Assembly: GCA_017304275.1 (NCBI GenBank) | Contig: JAFKKW010000217.1 | Location: 1-13,430 of the forward strand | Reading direction: 5' to 3' | Length of the DNA stretch: 13,430 nucleotides | Origin: Hyphomicrobiales bacterium | GTDB lineage: Bacteria > Pseudomonadota > Alphaproteobacteria > Rhizobiales > Hyphomicrobiaceae | Part shown: positions 1-7,703 of the stretch, piece after piece | How positions within the stretch are numbered: the stretch's first letter is position 1 | Layout of the letters: the number at the start of each line of letters is the position of its first letter | The notes under the pieces: model-generated | What the model was told of the DNA's origin: nothing | Seen by the model: the letters and a program-made list of their open reading frames with translations, nothing else | Databases searched by the model: none | Position numbers and translations under genes: made by a program

Positions 1-2391
1 CCAGAAGCCCGGCAGATCGCGCGTGATCTGGATCGGGCGGTGTGCGGGCGACAGCAGGTGCAGCGTGAGCGGCAACCGTCCGCCGGCGATCGTCGGGTGT
101 GCTTTCAACCCGAACACCTCCTGGACGCGGATGTGGAGTGCGGGCGCGCCGGCGCCCTCGTAGTCGATGGCGTGCCGATTGCCGGTCGGGGCTTCGAAGT
201 GGGTCGGCGCCTCGGCATCGAGCCGGCGCTTCAGGGCCCAGGGGATCAGGGCGTCCAGCGCCTGGCCGAGGTCGTCGGCGGTGAGATCGGCAAGGCGGGT
301 CTTTCCCGACAGATACGGTCCAAGCCAGTCGGCAAGAGTCGCGGCGAGGGCGCCGTTCGACAAATCCGGCCAATCGGTTTCGCCCGCGCCGCGCAGAAAC
401 GCCACGCGGTCGCGCAGTTGGAGCTGCGCTTTGGTCCACGGCAGTTTGTCGATGCCGAGCGCCGCCAAGCCGGCGGCGAGGACCGTTTCGGTCTCCGGGC
501 CCGGGTCGGCCGGTCGCGGCTCGCTGGTCAGCTCGATGGCATCGAGACGGCGCACGCGACGGGCACGAACGCTCGCGCTTTCGCGGTCGAACGTCAGCTC
601 GTCGCGCGTGGTGATGCGATCGGCGGCGATCCGGAGGATTTCGGTCTCGCTGGTTTCGGCGGCGAGGCCGATGCGCGTCGCGGCTGCCGTGCCCTGCAGC
701 TCGGCGACGACGAGGAACGGTGCGCGGGCGAGCGCATCGGCGGGATCGAGGTTGGCGCCGCGGCCGTTGGCGAGCAGGTATTGCCCGCGCGGACCCCGCG
801 CCTTGGCGATGCGCTCGGGGTAGGCCAGAGCGAGGAGCGCGGCGGCGCTTGTCTCCGCCGCGCCGGTATGCTGCCCCTCTTCTCGAGAGGCGCGCGCGGT
901 TCGCGCCCAGCCATCGGCGAGGCGGCGCATCTCGGTCGCGCGACGGGAGCGATCGCGGCGGAACGTCTCGAGGCGGTGATCGAGGGCGGCATCATTGCCG
1001 CCGAGGCCGCGCTCGACCAGCACGGCGGCGATCTCTGCCGCCTCCGTTTCGGCGCCGCGCTTCGCGGCTTCGATCAGCATCGCAGCCAGGCGCGGCGGCA
1101 GCGGCAGCGCGCGCAGGCGGCGGCCGGCTTCGGTGAGGTGTCCGCCGGTGTCGAGGGCACTCAACGCCCGCAATTCCTCGCGGGCGTTGTCGAGCGCGGC
1201 AGATGAGGGTGGATCGAGCCAAGAGAGCGTGCGCGGATCGGTGACGCCCCACTCGGCGCAATCGAGAACAAGGGGCGCGAGATCTGCGGCGCGGATTTCC
1301 GGCTCGCTGAAGGGCGGGAGGCTCGCCGTTTCCGCTTCGTCCCAGAGGCGGTAGCAGACGCCGGGCTGCGTGCGGCCGGCGCGGCCGCGGCGCTGGTCGG
1401 CGGAGGCGCGCGAGACGCGGACGGTCGCGAGGCGCGTCACGCCGACGTCCGGGTCGAAGCGCGGCACGCGGGAGGTGCCGCAGTCGATGACGACGCGCAC
1501 GCCTTCGATGGTGAGCGAGGTTTCGGCGATCGACGTCGCGAGCACGACTTTGCGCTTTCCGGCCGGCGCGGGCTCGATCGCCGTGTCCTGTGCCTGCCGG
1601 TCGAGTGCGCCGTAGAGCGGCGCGATGATGGCGGCGTTTGGATCGAGCCGCTCGCGCAGGCGCTCCTCGGTACGGCGGATCTCGCCCTGGCCGGGGAGGA
1701 AGGCCAGAATGGAACCCGACTCGGCGCGAAGCGCGCGCTCGATCGCATCGGCCATCTGATCCTCGATGCGCCGGGTGGGACTGCGGCCGAGGTAGCGGGT
1801 CTCGACGGGATAGCTTCGTCCCTCGCTCGCAATGACAGGTGCGCCACCGAGGAGCTCGGCCACCTTCTCGCCGGCGAGGGTCGCCGACATGACGAGGATA
1901 CGGAGATCGTTTCGCAGGCTCGTCTGCACGTCGATGGCGAGGGCGAGGCCGAGATCGGCGTCGAGCGAGCGCTCGTGGAACTCGTCGAAGAGCACGGCCG
2001 CCACGTTTTCAAGCGTCGGGTCGTCGAGGATCATGCGCGTGAAGACGCCTTCGGTCAGCACCTCGATGCGCGTTTTCTTCGAGACCCGTGTTTCGAGACG
2101 TGCGCGCAGGCCGATGGTATCACCGACATGTTCGCCGAGGGTATCTGCCATGCGCGTGGCTGCGCCGCGGGCTGCGAGACGGCGCGGCTCCAGGAGCAGG
2201 ATCCTGCGGTCGCCGCGCCAGGGCGCGTCGAGCAGCGCGAGCGGGACGCGCGTCGTCTTGCCGGCGCCGGGCGGGGCGACGAGCACGGCCGCCGGCCTTT
2301 CCGCAAGCGCCGTCGCCAGCGGCGCCAGCACCGCGTCGATGGGCAGATCGGGCGTGAATTTTCGTAAGGTCTGCGGCTTTGCGTCGGTCAT
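1..2391 (-). CDS. hrpB: ATP-dependent RNA helicase HrpB, C-terminus cut off by the window edge
   Basis: DEAH-box family helicase of the bacterial HrpB type, a cytoplasmic ATP-driven nucleic-acid unwinding enzyme thought to act in RNA metabolism. Reading the minus strand from the ATG at 2391 gives 797 open residues running off the left edge. Visible motifs: Walker A P-G-A-G-K-T-T (about 41-47), motif II D-E-F-H (136-139), motif III S-A-T (169-171) and motif VI Q-R-R-G-R-A-G-R (333-340). The helicase-C part is followed by the HrpB-specific C-terminal region, and the last residues seen are I-T-R-D-L-P-G-F-W. HrpB proteins are usually about 820-850 residues, so only a few dozen residues are missing. 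No clear Shine-Dalgarno precedes the ATG, but the N-terminus (M-T-D-A-K-P) sits at the expected distance from Walker A. It is divergent from the DUF2147 gene. The domain order and motifs make the family assignment strong; the cellular substrate is not known. Confidence 0.95.
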   Translation of the reverse strand, partial: MTDAKPQTLRKFTPDLPIDAVLAPLATALAERPAAVLVAPPGAGKTTRVPLALLDAPWRGDRRILLLEPRRLAARGAATRMADTLGEHVGDTIGLRARLETRVSKKTRIEVLTEGVFTRMILDDPTLENVAAVLFDEFHERSLDADLGLALAIDVQTSLRNDLRILVMSATLAGEKVAELLGGAPVIASEGRSYPVETRYLGRSPTRRIEDQMADAIERALRAESGSILAFLPGQGEIRRTEERLRERLDPNAAIIAPLYGALDRQAQDTAIEPAPAGKRKVVLATSIAETSLTIEGVRVVIDCGTSRVPRFDPDVGVTRLATVRVSRASADQRRGRAGRTQPGVCYRLWDEAETASLPPFSEPEIRAADLAPLVLDCAEWGVTDPRTLSWLDPPSSAALDNAREELRALSALDTGGHLTEAGRRLRALPLPPRLAAMLIEAAKRGAETEAAEIAAVLVERGLGGNDAALDHRLETFRRDRSRRATEMRRLADGWARTARASREEGQHTGAAETSAAALLALAYPERIAKARGPRGQYLLANGRGANLDPADALARAPFLVVAELQGTAAATRIGLAAETSETEILRIAADRITTRDELTFDRESASVRARRVRRLDAIELTSEPRPADPGPETETVLAAGLAALGIDKLPWTKAQLQLRDRVAFLRGAGETDWPDLSNGALAATLADWLGPYLSGKTRLADLTADDLGQALDALIPWALKRRLDAEAPTHFEAPTGNRHAIDYEGAGAPALHIRVQEVFGLKAHPTIAGGRLPLTLHLLSPAHRPIQITRDLPGFW

Positions 2392-2527
2392 CGTGGCGGG
2401 CTTAGCACGCCGCAGCGGCGAATCCGAAGCGTCCCGACGCGCAGTCTTTACAACACCACGCGGCTGGCCGATATCGTGACGCTCAGGCGACCCGGAGGGC
2501 GGGCGCCCGCTTGCGGGGATGGTGCTC

Positions 2528-3025
2528 ATGGTACGCTTCGCGCCGTTATTGGGGCTGGTCGGCATCGGTCTCTCGGTCGCCACGGCCGTCAGCGCGACAG
2601 AGCTCGACGGCTTCTGGATGGATTCGCACGGCGAGGTGGTGCTCGAGGTTCAGCCTTGCGGCGAGGCGATGTGCGCCAAGGTCGTGTGGCTGCGGCTGCC
2701 TTATGGCCCAGACCGCAAGCCGCTCAAGGATTTCCGCAATCCCGAGGCGTCGCTGCAGAACCGGCAAGTGTGCGGGTTGCGCGTCATCGAAGGTTTCACG
2801 AAGCAACCGGACGGCACCTGGGGCGGCGGAAATGTGTACGTCCCCGATCTCGGCATGAGCTTCAAGGGCTATGCGACCGTGCTGAGCCCGACCCAGATCG
2901 ACGTGCGCGGCTACGTCATGCTGCCGATCTTCGGCTCCTCGGAAGTCTGGAGCAAGATCGCCAAGCCCGCCTATCACTGCCAGCGCGACGGGATTCCTCC
3001 GGCACCGCCGCTGCCGAAGGAGTAG
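2528..3025 (+). CDS. Secreted DUF2147 family protein
   Basis: A small exported protein of the DUF2147 family, whose biochemical function is not established. The N-terminus has an Arg then a hydrophobic stretch (F-A-P-L-L-G-L-V-G-I-G-L) and an A-V-S-A|T-E-L cleavage site, giving a periplasmic mature chain of about 142 residues. The mature part opens with the family's L-D-G-F-W segment. It keeps paired cysteines (C-G-E-A-M-C), a D-F-R-N-P-E segment, W-G-G-G-N-V-Y-V-P-D and R-G-Y near the end. Two in-frame ATGs exist, at 2519 and 2528. I chose 2528 (165 residues) because the GGGG at 2515-2518 is 9 bases from it but touches the first ATG. Starting at 2519 would add three residues (M-V-L). The gene stands alone: hrpB is divergent on the left, and oxd converges from the right with a hairpin between them. 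Confidence 0.85.
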   Translation: MVRFAPLLGLVGIGLSVATAVSATELDGFWMDSHGEVVLEVQPCGEAMCAKVVWLRLPYGPDRKPLKDFRNPEASLQNRQVCGLRVIEGFTKQPDGTWGGGNVYVPDLGMSFKGYATVLSPTQIDVRGYVMLPIFGSSEVWSKIAKPAYHCQRDGIPPAPPLPKE

Positions 3026-3083
3026 AGTGCGATCGGCTTTGGCTGACTCTGAATTGCGCTCTAATCCTTTGGTGCGATCGATG

Positions 3084-3120
3084 AGGGACGCCTCGGACCG
3101 ACAGGGTCCGAAGCGTTCCT
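3084..3120. terminator. Hairpin between convergent DUF2147 and oxd genes, likely bidirectional terminator
   Basis: Arms at 3084-3099 and 3105-3120 form a 16-position stem around a 5-base loop (GACAG). There are only two non-Watson-Crick positions; on either strand one of them reads as a G-U wobble. It lies in the gap between two converging stop codons (3025 and 3135). No strong T tract follows on either strand, so the terminator role is inferred from position and stem strength. Confidence 0.6.
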
Positions 3121-3134
3121 GGTCTCGCGTGTTC

Positions 3135-4187
3135 TCAGAAGCACCGGAGCAGTCCGGTCTTCGGATGGCAGTTGATGTACTCGAAGTACTGGTTCGATGC
3201 ATCGAACACCGACACCTCGTGATAGAGCGTAAGATCCTTGAACTTATGCACGTTGCGCATGAAGGTTACGAAGATCTGCAGATGCGTGGGATGAGACTCG
3301 CCCCAATGCTCGAGATGGGCGAGTGAATTCCACAAGCTGACACCGAACCCCTTCTCCAACGGTTTGCCGTTCTCATCGATGTGGTGGCAATAGCGGTTGC
3401 AATAGCAGCCGACCTCAAGGCCCTGGTCGCGGAGATAATTCATGCCCTGGTGCAGGACAGGTTCAATGTCCTCGTACCATGTGCGGCGCTCTTCGTCTTT
3501 CGTCCGGCTCCAATCCTCTCCCGATCGGATCAACGTGAGGTTCTGGTGGCCGTTGACGATGACGCGCCCACCGACCGCCGGCGTCCCCTCTTTCACCGTC
3601 AACGCGCCTGACGGCTCCATGGTGTCGTTCTGTGACAACGGCAGGCGATCGCGCATCGACCCCCAATAGCCGTGCTCGAAGATCGGCTCGCTCATATTGC
3701 CGAAGAGGATGCTCACGCCTTCGAAGGGGCCGTAATCATGGGTGAAGATGGTCTCGAACTGCTCCATTCGGGGGCTGAGGATTTCCCGGAAGTAGCCGAC
3801 GCCCTCGTTGAGCCGGTCGGCAGATGCCCACCAATCGGCGATGTCGGAACTGTTGTTCCAATTCTGGTGCTTCTTCGGATCCTGCCAATAAGCGACGACG
3901 ATCAGGTTCAGGTAGCCTTCGGCGTCGACGAACTGCACCAGGTCGTGACGCGCCGGACCATCGGCGAGTTGGAGGCTGTCGCGGATCTTCTGGAAGGCGG
4001 CACAGGCCTTGCCGTGCGTCGCCTCGCCTTTCGACTGGACGCCGAAGTAAGCCATGACCAGCTGCTCGATGGCGGGGTCGACCTGCGCCGAAAACGCGGG
4101 ATAAGGGGGCTTCCAAGTGTCGCTGACACGACGGTGACGCGTGCGCGGGCAGCGCAGATGGCTGGGAATTGAAGAGTCCAAGGGCAT
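3135..4187 (-). CDS. oxd: Aldoxime dehydratase (heme-containing), phenylacetaldoxime dehydratase type
   Basis: Heme enzyme that dehydrates aldoximes (R-CH=N-OH) to nitriles, the first step of the aldoxime-nitrile pathway; cytoplasmic. The 350-residue product matches the family length (about 350) and resembles OxdA/OxdB from end to end. Examples are H-L-R-C-P-R-T near the start, H-G-Y-W-G-S-M-R-D-R, G-H-Q-N-L-T-L-I-R-S-G-E-D-W, E-S-H-P-T-H-L-Q-I-F and Y-H-E-V-S-V. The residues matching known functional positions are all present: Arg179, Ser222, the proximal heme His (His299 of S-H-P-T-H) and the distal catalytic His323. The start was set at the ATG at 4187 because GGAGG (4196-4200) lies 8 bases upstream and the N-terminus then matches the family; a 20-residue longer frame exists but looks non-coding. 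Two 60-base stretches counted by hand (3361-3420, 3841-3900) are 55% and 50% GC, against 63% in a cfa stretch, which hints at later acquisition. No nitrilase, nitrile hydratase or amidase gene is adjacent. The natural substrate is unknown. Confidence 0.94.
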   Translation of the reverse strand: MPLDSSIPSHLRCPRTRHRRVSDTWKPPYPAFSAQVDPAIEQLVMAYFGVQSKGEATHGKACAAFQKIRDSLQLADGPARHDLVQFVDAEGYLNLIVVAYWQDPKKHQNWNNSSDIADWWASADRLNEGVGYFREILSPRMEQFETIFTHDYGPFEGVSILFGNMSEPIFEHGYWGSMRDRLPLSQNDTMEPSGALTVKEGTPAVGGRVIVNGHQNLTLIRSGEDWSRTKDEERRTWYEDIEPVLHQGMNYLRDQGLEVGCYCNRYCHHIDENGKPLEKGFGVSLWNSLAHLEHWGESHPTHLQIFVTFMRNVHKFKDLTLYHEVSVFDASNQYFEYINCHPKTGLLRCF

Positions 4188-4519
4188 ACGTCGATCCTCC
4201 CGATCTTGTTGCTGCGCCCTTTGCGGGCGTTCGATATATCCACGCAAATATAACGATCGGCCGCCGGAGTTTCAGGGGTTCTTCCGATCCCCTGCCCGCC
4301 GTCGAAGCTCACATGGATGCAGTTTCAGGCGCCAGGCAGGAGCATTTTGCAAACGATACTGCCGCGGCTCACCCGCACTGTCGTGGAAAGCCGGATGCCC
4401 TGCAAGTGCAGCGTGCCTCGCGGCGCCGGGCAAAATGCCCGCTCACGTTTGTGCAGTGTCCGCGGGCACGTACGAGCCGGTGCCTTATCCTAGCTCTTCC
4501 CGCAAGAACGGGGAAAAGG
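4188..4519. other. 332-base gap between oxd start and cfa end
   Basis: No credible gene was found here. The oxd-proximal part is relatively AT-rich (about 4231-4256, including ATATAT and AATATAA) and probably holds the oxd promoter, though no convincing -35/-10 pair could be fixed. A short hairpin (arms 4215-4219 and 4225-4229) would lie in the oxd leader. A 15-base inverted repeat, CGGGCA-AAA-TGCCCG, sits at 4427-4441 and could be an operator; no regulator gene is adjacent to support that. Confidence 0.4.
4196..4200 (-). promoter_or_regulatory. Ribosome binding site of oxd
   Basis: Perfect GGAGG on the minus strand, 8 bases before the ATG at 4187. It decides the start of oxd against a longer in-frame ATG at 4247. 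Confidence 0.8.
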
Positions 4520-4524
4520 CTAGG
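4489..4524 (-). terminator. Hairpin overlapping the cfa stop codon, likely terminator of rpe-cfa
   Basis: Outer arms CCTAGC (4489-4494) and GCTAGG (4519-4524) enclose a second paired segment (TTCCCG at 4497-4502 against CGGGGAA at 4509-4515) with a 6-base loop. The outer right arm includes the cfa stop codon. There is no long T tract after it on the minus strand, so it may work as a stem-only terminator or RNA-stabilising 3' end. Confidence 0.6.
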
Positions 4525-5764
4525 AGCCGATGCCGCGCTCGGCTTCCAGTTTCGCATAGGCGCGCTGGGTGTCGGTGATGTAGTCGCGCACGATCGGCAC
4601 CGCGTCGCGCTTCTTCGCCAATTGCATGTGGAAGACGAGCTGGCTGCCGGTGCGGAACATCATCTCGGCGCTGATCAGGTAGAACTCCCACATGCGGCAG
4701 AAGCGCTCGTCGTACATCTCGGCGACCTTGGCGCGGTTGGCCTGGAAGCGGCTCTCCCAATGCGCGAGCGTCTTGGCGTAGTGCAGGCGCAGGAACTCGC
4801 AGTCCGTGACCCATAGAGAGTTCTGCTCGACGGCGGTGAAGACCTCAGAGAGCGCGGGCGAATAGGCGCCGGGGAAGATGTACTTGCGAAGCCATGGGCT
4901 CGCGGTGCCGGGCGGGCTCATGTGGCCGATCGAGTGCAGCAGCATGACGCCGGTGTCGGTCAGAAGCGCGTTCACTTTGGCGAAGAACTCGCCGTAGTGG
5001 TGCACGCCGACGTGCTCGAACATGCCGACCGAGACGATGCGATCGAAGCGCTCCGTCAGGTCGCGATAGTCGCGCAGCTCGAAGCGGACACGATCGGCGA
5101 TGCCGAGCGCCTTCGCCTTCTCGTTGGCGAGCTTGCACTGCTCCTTGGAGAGCGTGACGCCGAGGACCTTCACGTCGGCCATGCGCCCGAGATACAGCGC
5201 CATGTCGCCCCACCCGGAGCCGATGTCGAGGATCTTCTGGCCGGGTTTCAGGTCGAGCTTGGAGGCGATGAGGCGGAGCTTGTTCTGCTGTGCTTCTTCG
5301 AGCGTGTCGTCGTCGGATTGGAAATAGGCGCAGGAGTACTGCATGCCCTTGTCGAGGAAGAGTTTATAGAAGTCGTTGCCGATGTCGTAGTGATGGGCGA
5401 CGTTCTTCTGTGCCTTGCCGATCGGGTTCGCCTGCTGGAAGCGCTTCAGTCCGCGCGAGGCCGTGCGCAGCACCTTCTGCAGCGGGTAGGAGCCGAGCGA
5501 GAGACGGTTGACCGAGAACAGGGTCAGGAAGTCGCGTAGCGTCGAGCCGTTCTCGAAGCTCATGCGCCCGTCCATGTAGGCTTCGCCGGCGGCAAGCTCC
5601 GGATTGAAGAAGAGCGAGCGGTAGAGCGTCGGGTCGGTCAGGCGCATGGTGACGTCCGGGCCGGGCTGGCGGCCGCCGAAGACGTGCACCTTGCCTTCGG
5701 CGTCGATCACCTTGAGCGTGCCAAGGCGGACGAACGACTTCAGCATGTTGGAAAGCGGGAACAT
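4520..5764 (-). CDS. cfa: Cyclopropane-fatty-acyl-phospholipid synthase
   Basis: SAM-dependent methyltransferase that adds a methylene bridge across the double bond of unsaturated acyl chains in membrane phospholipids, acting at the inner leaflet; usually linked to stationary-phase and acid stress. The 414-residue length fits bacterial CFA synthases. An N-terminal lipid-binding part (about 1-115) precedes the methyltransferase domain, whose SAM motif I is L-D-I-G-S-G-W-G (about 179-186). Residues corresponding to the E. coli bicarbonate/active-site set are present: Cys145 (Y-S-C-A-Y-F), Glu250 (M-F-E-H-V-G), His277 (L-H-S-I-G), Tyr329 (L-H-Y-A-K-T) and Cys356 (F-C-R-M-W). The ATG at 5764 has GAGG 4 bases upstream. 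An in-frame Met7 (M-L-K-S-F-V) is a possible alternative. The gene follows rpe after 32 bases and is probably cotranscribed with it. Confidence 0.96.
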   Translation of the reverse strand: MFPLSNMLKSFVRLGTLKVIDAEGKVHVFGGRQPGPDVTMRLTDPTLYRSLFFNPELAAGEAYMDGRMSFENGSTLRDFLTLFSVNRLSLGSYPLQKVLRTASRGLKRFQQANPIGKAQKNVAHHYDIGNDFYKLFLDKGMQYSCAYFQSDDDTLEEAQQNKLRLIASKLDLKPGQKILDIGSGWGDMALYLGRMADVKVLGVTLSKEQCKLANEKAKALGIADRVRFELRDYRDLTERFDRIVSVGMFEHVGVHHYGEFFAKVNALLTDTGVMLLHSIGHMSPPGTASPWLRKYIFPGAYSPALSEVFTAVEQNSLWVTDCEFLRLHYAKTLAHWESRFQANRAKVAEMYDERFCRMWEFYLISAEMMFRTGSQLVFHMQLAKKRDAVPIVRDYITDTQRAYAKLEAERGIGS

Positions 5765-5796
5765 GAGACCTCGCTACGAGAATTCGGAAGGTTCGG

Positions 5797-6489
5797 TCAG
5801 GCAGCCGATCTGGAGGCGCGAGCGCTTTCGGCCGCAGCGCGGATGGCCTTGATGTTGGCGGCGTAGCTATCTTTGGTGCCGCCTTTGAAAACGGCCGAGC
5901 CCGCGACCAGCACGTTGGCGCCGGCGGCGGTCACGAGGCCCGCCGTCTCCGGCGTCACGCCGCCGTCGACCTCGAGGTCGATCGGCAGGTCGCCGATCAT
6001 TTCGCTGACACGGCGGATCTTCTCGATCTGCGCGGGAATGAACGCCTGGCCGCCGAAGCCCGGGTTGACGGTCATGAGAAGAATGAGATCGACGCGGTCG
6101 AGCACATGCTCGATGGTGCTTTCATGTGTGCCGGGATTGAGCGAGACGCCGGCGCGGCATCCGGCGGCGCGGATCGCCTGCAGCGAGCGGTCGAGATGCG
6201 GTCCTGCCTCGGCGTGCACGGTGATGATCTCGGCGCCGGCCTTGGCGAAACCTTCGATGTACGGGTCGGCGGGGGCGATCATCAGGTGGCAGTCGAAGGT
6301 CTTCTTCGAGCTGCCGCGAATGGCGGCGATGACCGGCGGGCCGAAGGTGATGTTGGGCACGAAGTGGCCGTCCATCACGTCGAGGTGGATCCAGTCCGCC
6401 CCGGCGGCGTCGACGGCGGCGACTTCCGCGCCGAGTTTCGCGAAGTCCGCCGACAGGATCGAGGGGGCGATGATGAGGGGCCGGGGCAT
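5797..6489 (-). CDS. rpe: Ribulose-phosphate 3-epimerase
   Basis: Interconverts D-ribulose 5-phosphate and D-xylulose 5-phosphate in the pentose phosphate pathway and Calvin cycle; cytoplasmic metal-dependent TIM barrel. The 230-residue product carries the whole signature: A-P-S-I-L-S-A-D (8-15), the metal ligands His35 and Asp37 in I-H-L-D-V-M-D-G, His68 in D-C-H-L-M, the phosphate/flexible-loop segment V-N-P-G-F-G-G-Q (141-148) and Asp175 in E-V-D-G-G-V. The start was placed at the ATG at 6489 because M-P-R-P-L-I-I-A-P-S-I-L matches the family N-terminus and GAGGCGG lies just upstream. The frame stays open further upstream, but that extension is Pro/Arg-rich and unrelated to the family. It may supply xylulose/ribulose phosphates to the same pathway as prk and cbbF, about 4 kb away. 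Here it heads an rpe-cfa unit rather than a cbb operon. Confidence 0.96.
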   Translation of the reverse strand: MPRPLIIAPSILSADFAKLGAEVAAVDAAGADWIHLDVMDGHFVPNITFGPPVIAAIRGSSKKTFDCHLMIAPADPYIEGFAKAGAEIITVHAEAGPHLDRSLQAIRAAGCRAGVSLNPGTHESTIEHVLDRVDLILLMTVNPGFGGQAFIPAQIEKIRRVSEMIGDLPIDLEVDGGVTPETAGLVTAAGANVLVAGSAVFKGGTKDSYAANIKAIRAAAESARASRSAA

Positions 6490-6698
6490 CGGATGTCCGC
6501 CTCGCGTTTGGGTTTCGAGCCTCTGCCCTACACGGCGCGGCGCGACCGGGCAAGGGTTCCCGGACCAAGACCTGGGGGCAGCAAGGCGTGCGGGCAAGAG
6601 AGGTCGTCTCCCGCGCAACGATTCGGCGGGGTTAGGATGGCTTTGTCGGCTCGTAAGTCCCGGGAAGCGGGGCGGCGAGGCCGTAGGACTAGGGGGAT

Positions 6699-6712
6699 GC
6701 GGCCGCGGCCGC
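6699..6712. repeat. 14-base perfect GC palindrome
   Basis: GCGGCCGCGGCCGC is self-complementary over its whole length and sits about 210 bases upstream of rpe. In GC-rich DNA such a palindrome may arise by chance; no function is assigned. Confidence 0.5.
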
Positions 6713-7080
6713 CCCACCACTGCTCGCGTCACCGCGTAATTCCCGCAATGACGCAACCTCCACCGGCACGAGACCGCTCTCGGCCATCCCAGCCGCTTCG
6801 CGTTTTCGGTGGCCCATCATGACCACCATCAGTCTCGTGCGCTTCTAGCCTAGCTGATGGATACCAGTCTTAAGGGGAGGCGCAGCTCCCATCTCACGGA
6901 CGCCCAGCTCGCGCCAGTCCCCGGATGAGCGGGATGCCAATAGCGTAACGGGAGGTGATGGCGCGGGGATAAGATGGCGGAGACCGGTGAAATACAAACC
7001 CGCGTGTCGGATCCGGTGTGGATCAAACGTCTTAAGGGAAGAGGGCGAAACCGCCCTTGTGTCTGTCGGCGTCAAGCGAG

Positions 7081-7086
7081 AAGGAG
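7081..7086 (+). promoter_or_regulatory. Ribosome binding site deciding a GTG start
   Basis: AAGGAG lies 6 bases before the GTG at 7093. It lies inside the reading frame that would be used by the upstream ATG at 7057, so the GTG is the better start. Confidence 0.8.
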
Positions 7087-7092
7087 CATATC

Positions 7093-7572
7093 GTGTCCGA
7101 GAAGCAGAAACAGAAGACCGCTGCGGCGAACGGACAGACCGTCCGGTTGCATCGCGTGTTTGCCACCAAGCCCGAGAAAGTCTACCGCGCCTTCATCGAA
7201 GCGGATGCGCTGGCGAAATGGCTGCCTCCCTACGGCTTCACGTGCACGGTGCATGAGATGAACGCGAAAGTGGGCGGTACATTCCGGATGTCGTTCCGGA
7301 ACTTCACGACGGGGAACAGCCATTCGTTCGGCGGCGAGTATCTCGCGCTCGTTCCGCACGAGCTCATCCGCTACACTGACAAGTTCGACGATCCGAACCT
7401 GCCCGGCGTCATGCAGGTGACGGTCTCTCTCAAGGCGGTTTCGGTGGGCACGGAGATCGACATCGAGCAGTCCGGCGTGCCCGCCGCGATCCCGCTCGAA
7501 GCTTGCTACGTCGGTTGGCAGCAATCGCTCGCGCAGCTCGCCCAGCTCGTCGAGCCGGACATTTCCGAGTAA
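7093..7572 (+). CDS. SRPBCC / AHSA1-domain protein
   Basis: A 159-residue protein of the START/Bet v1-like (SRPBCC) superfamily, in the group named after activator of Hsp90 ATPase homologue 1. These are single-domain cytoplasmic proteins with a hydrophobic pocket; in bacteria the ligand is mostly unknown. Recognisable features: a short polar N-terminus; R-V-F-A-T-K-P-E-K-V-Y-R-A-F leading to A-L-A-K-W-L-P-P, the usual first strand and helix; the G-G-T-F-R-M segment; and a C-terminal amphipathic helix, G-W-Q-Q-S-L-A-Q-L-A-Q-L-V-E, that closes the pocket. The start is GTG at 7093 with a strong AAGGAG 6 bases upstream. A start at the ATG at 7057 would add 12 residues lacking family resemblance. 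It is not adjacent to an ArsR regulator gene, which often pairs with this family. It converges on glnII. The family call is firm; the role is unknown. Confidence 0.88.
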   Translation: MSEKQKQKTAAANGQTVRLHRVFATKPEKVYRAFIEADALAKWLPPYGFTCTVHEMNAKVGGTFRMSFRNFTTGNSHSFGGEYLALVPHELIRYTDKFDDPNLPGVMQVTVSLKAVSVGTEIDIEQSGVPAAIPLEACYVGWQQSLAQLAQLVEPDISE

Positions 7573-7608
7573 GCGGAGGCGACGCGACGGCGCGCGTGAA
7601 GAACGCAA

Positions 7609-7650
7609 ACCGCCCGAAGATGCAAAAAGGGGACTGCGTCTCCGGGCGGT
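7609..7650. terminator. Long hairpin between convergent SRPBCC gene and glnII
   Basis: Perfect 8-bp outer stem ACCGCCCG (7609-7616) with CGGGCGGT (7643-7650). After one mismatch there is a 6-bp inner stem, AGATGC (7618-7623) with GCGTCT (7636-7641, one G-U). The loop is 12 bases. On the minus strand the stem is followed by the T-rich TTTGCGTTCTTC, which suits termination of glnII; it probably also stops the SRPBCC transcript. Confidence 0.7.
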
Positions 7651-7703
7651 CATGGCATTGCGACGGCGTCGATCGGGACGCGCTGCAATGAAAGGTGCAA
7701 ATC

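Larger units (their letters stand above)
6490..7092. other. 603-base non-coding region between divergent rpe and the SRPBCC gene
   Basis: No recognisable protein, tRNA or known RNA was found. Short open frames occur (for example 6845-7075, minus) but look like chance in GC-rich DNA. Visible structure: a 14-base palindrome at 6699-6712, a small inverted repeat GGGAG/CTCCC at 6875-6890, a 10-base direct repeat GTCTTAAGGG at 6867-6876 and 7029-7038, and a 6-bp hairpin at 7042-7057 followed by TTGTGTCTGT just upstream of the next gene. Promoters for rpe and for the SRPBCC gene must lie here but could not be pinpointed. Confidence 0.5.

Noticed and set aside
40..1206. A 388-codon open frame on the plus strand
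   Set aside because: It lies wholly opposite hrpB, whose minus-strand frame contains clear helicase motifs. The plus-strand product is Arg/Gly/Ala-rich with no recognisable domain, a typical shadow in GC-rich DNA.
6845..7075. A 76-codon minus-strand frame in the gap between rpe and the SRPBCC gene
   Set aside because: No ribosome site, no recognisable domain and no support from context. It could be a gene remnant but nothing shows it.
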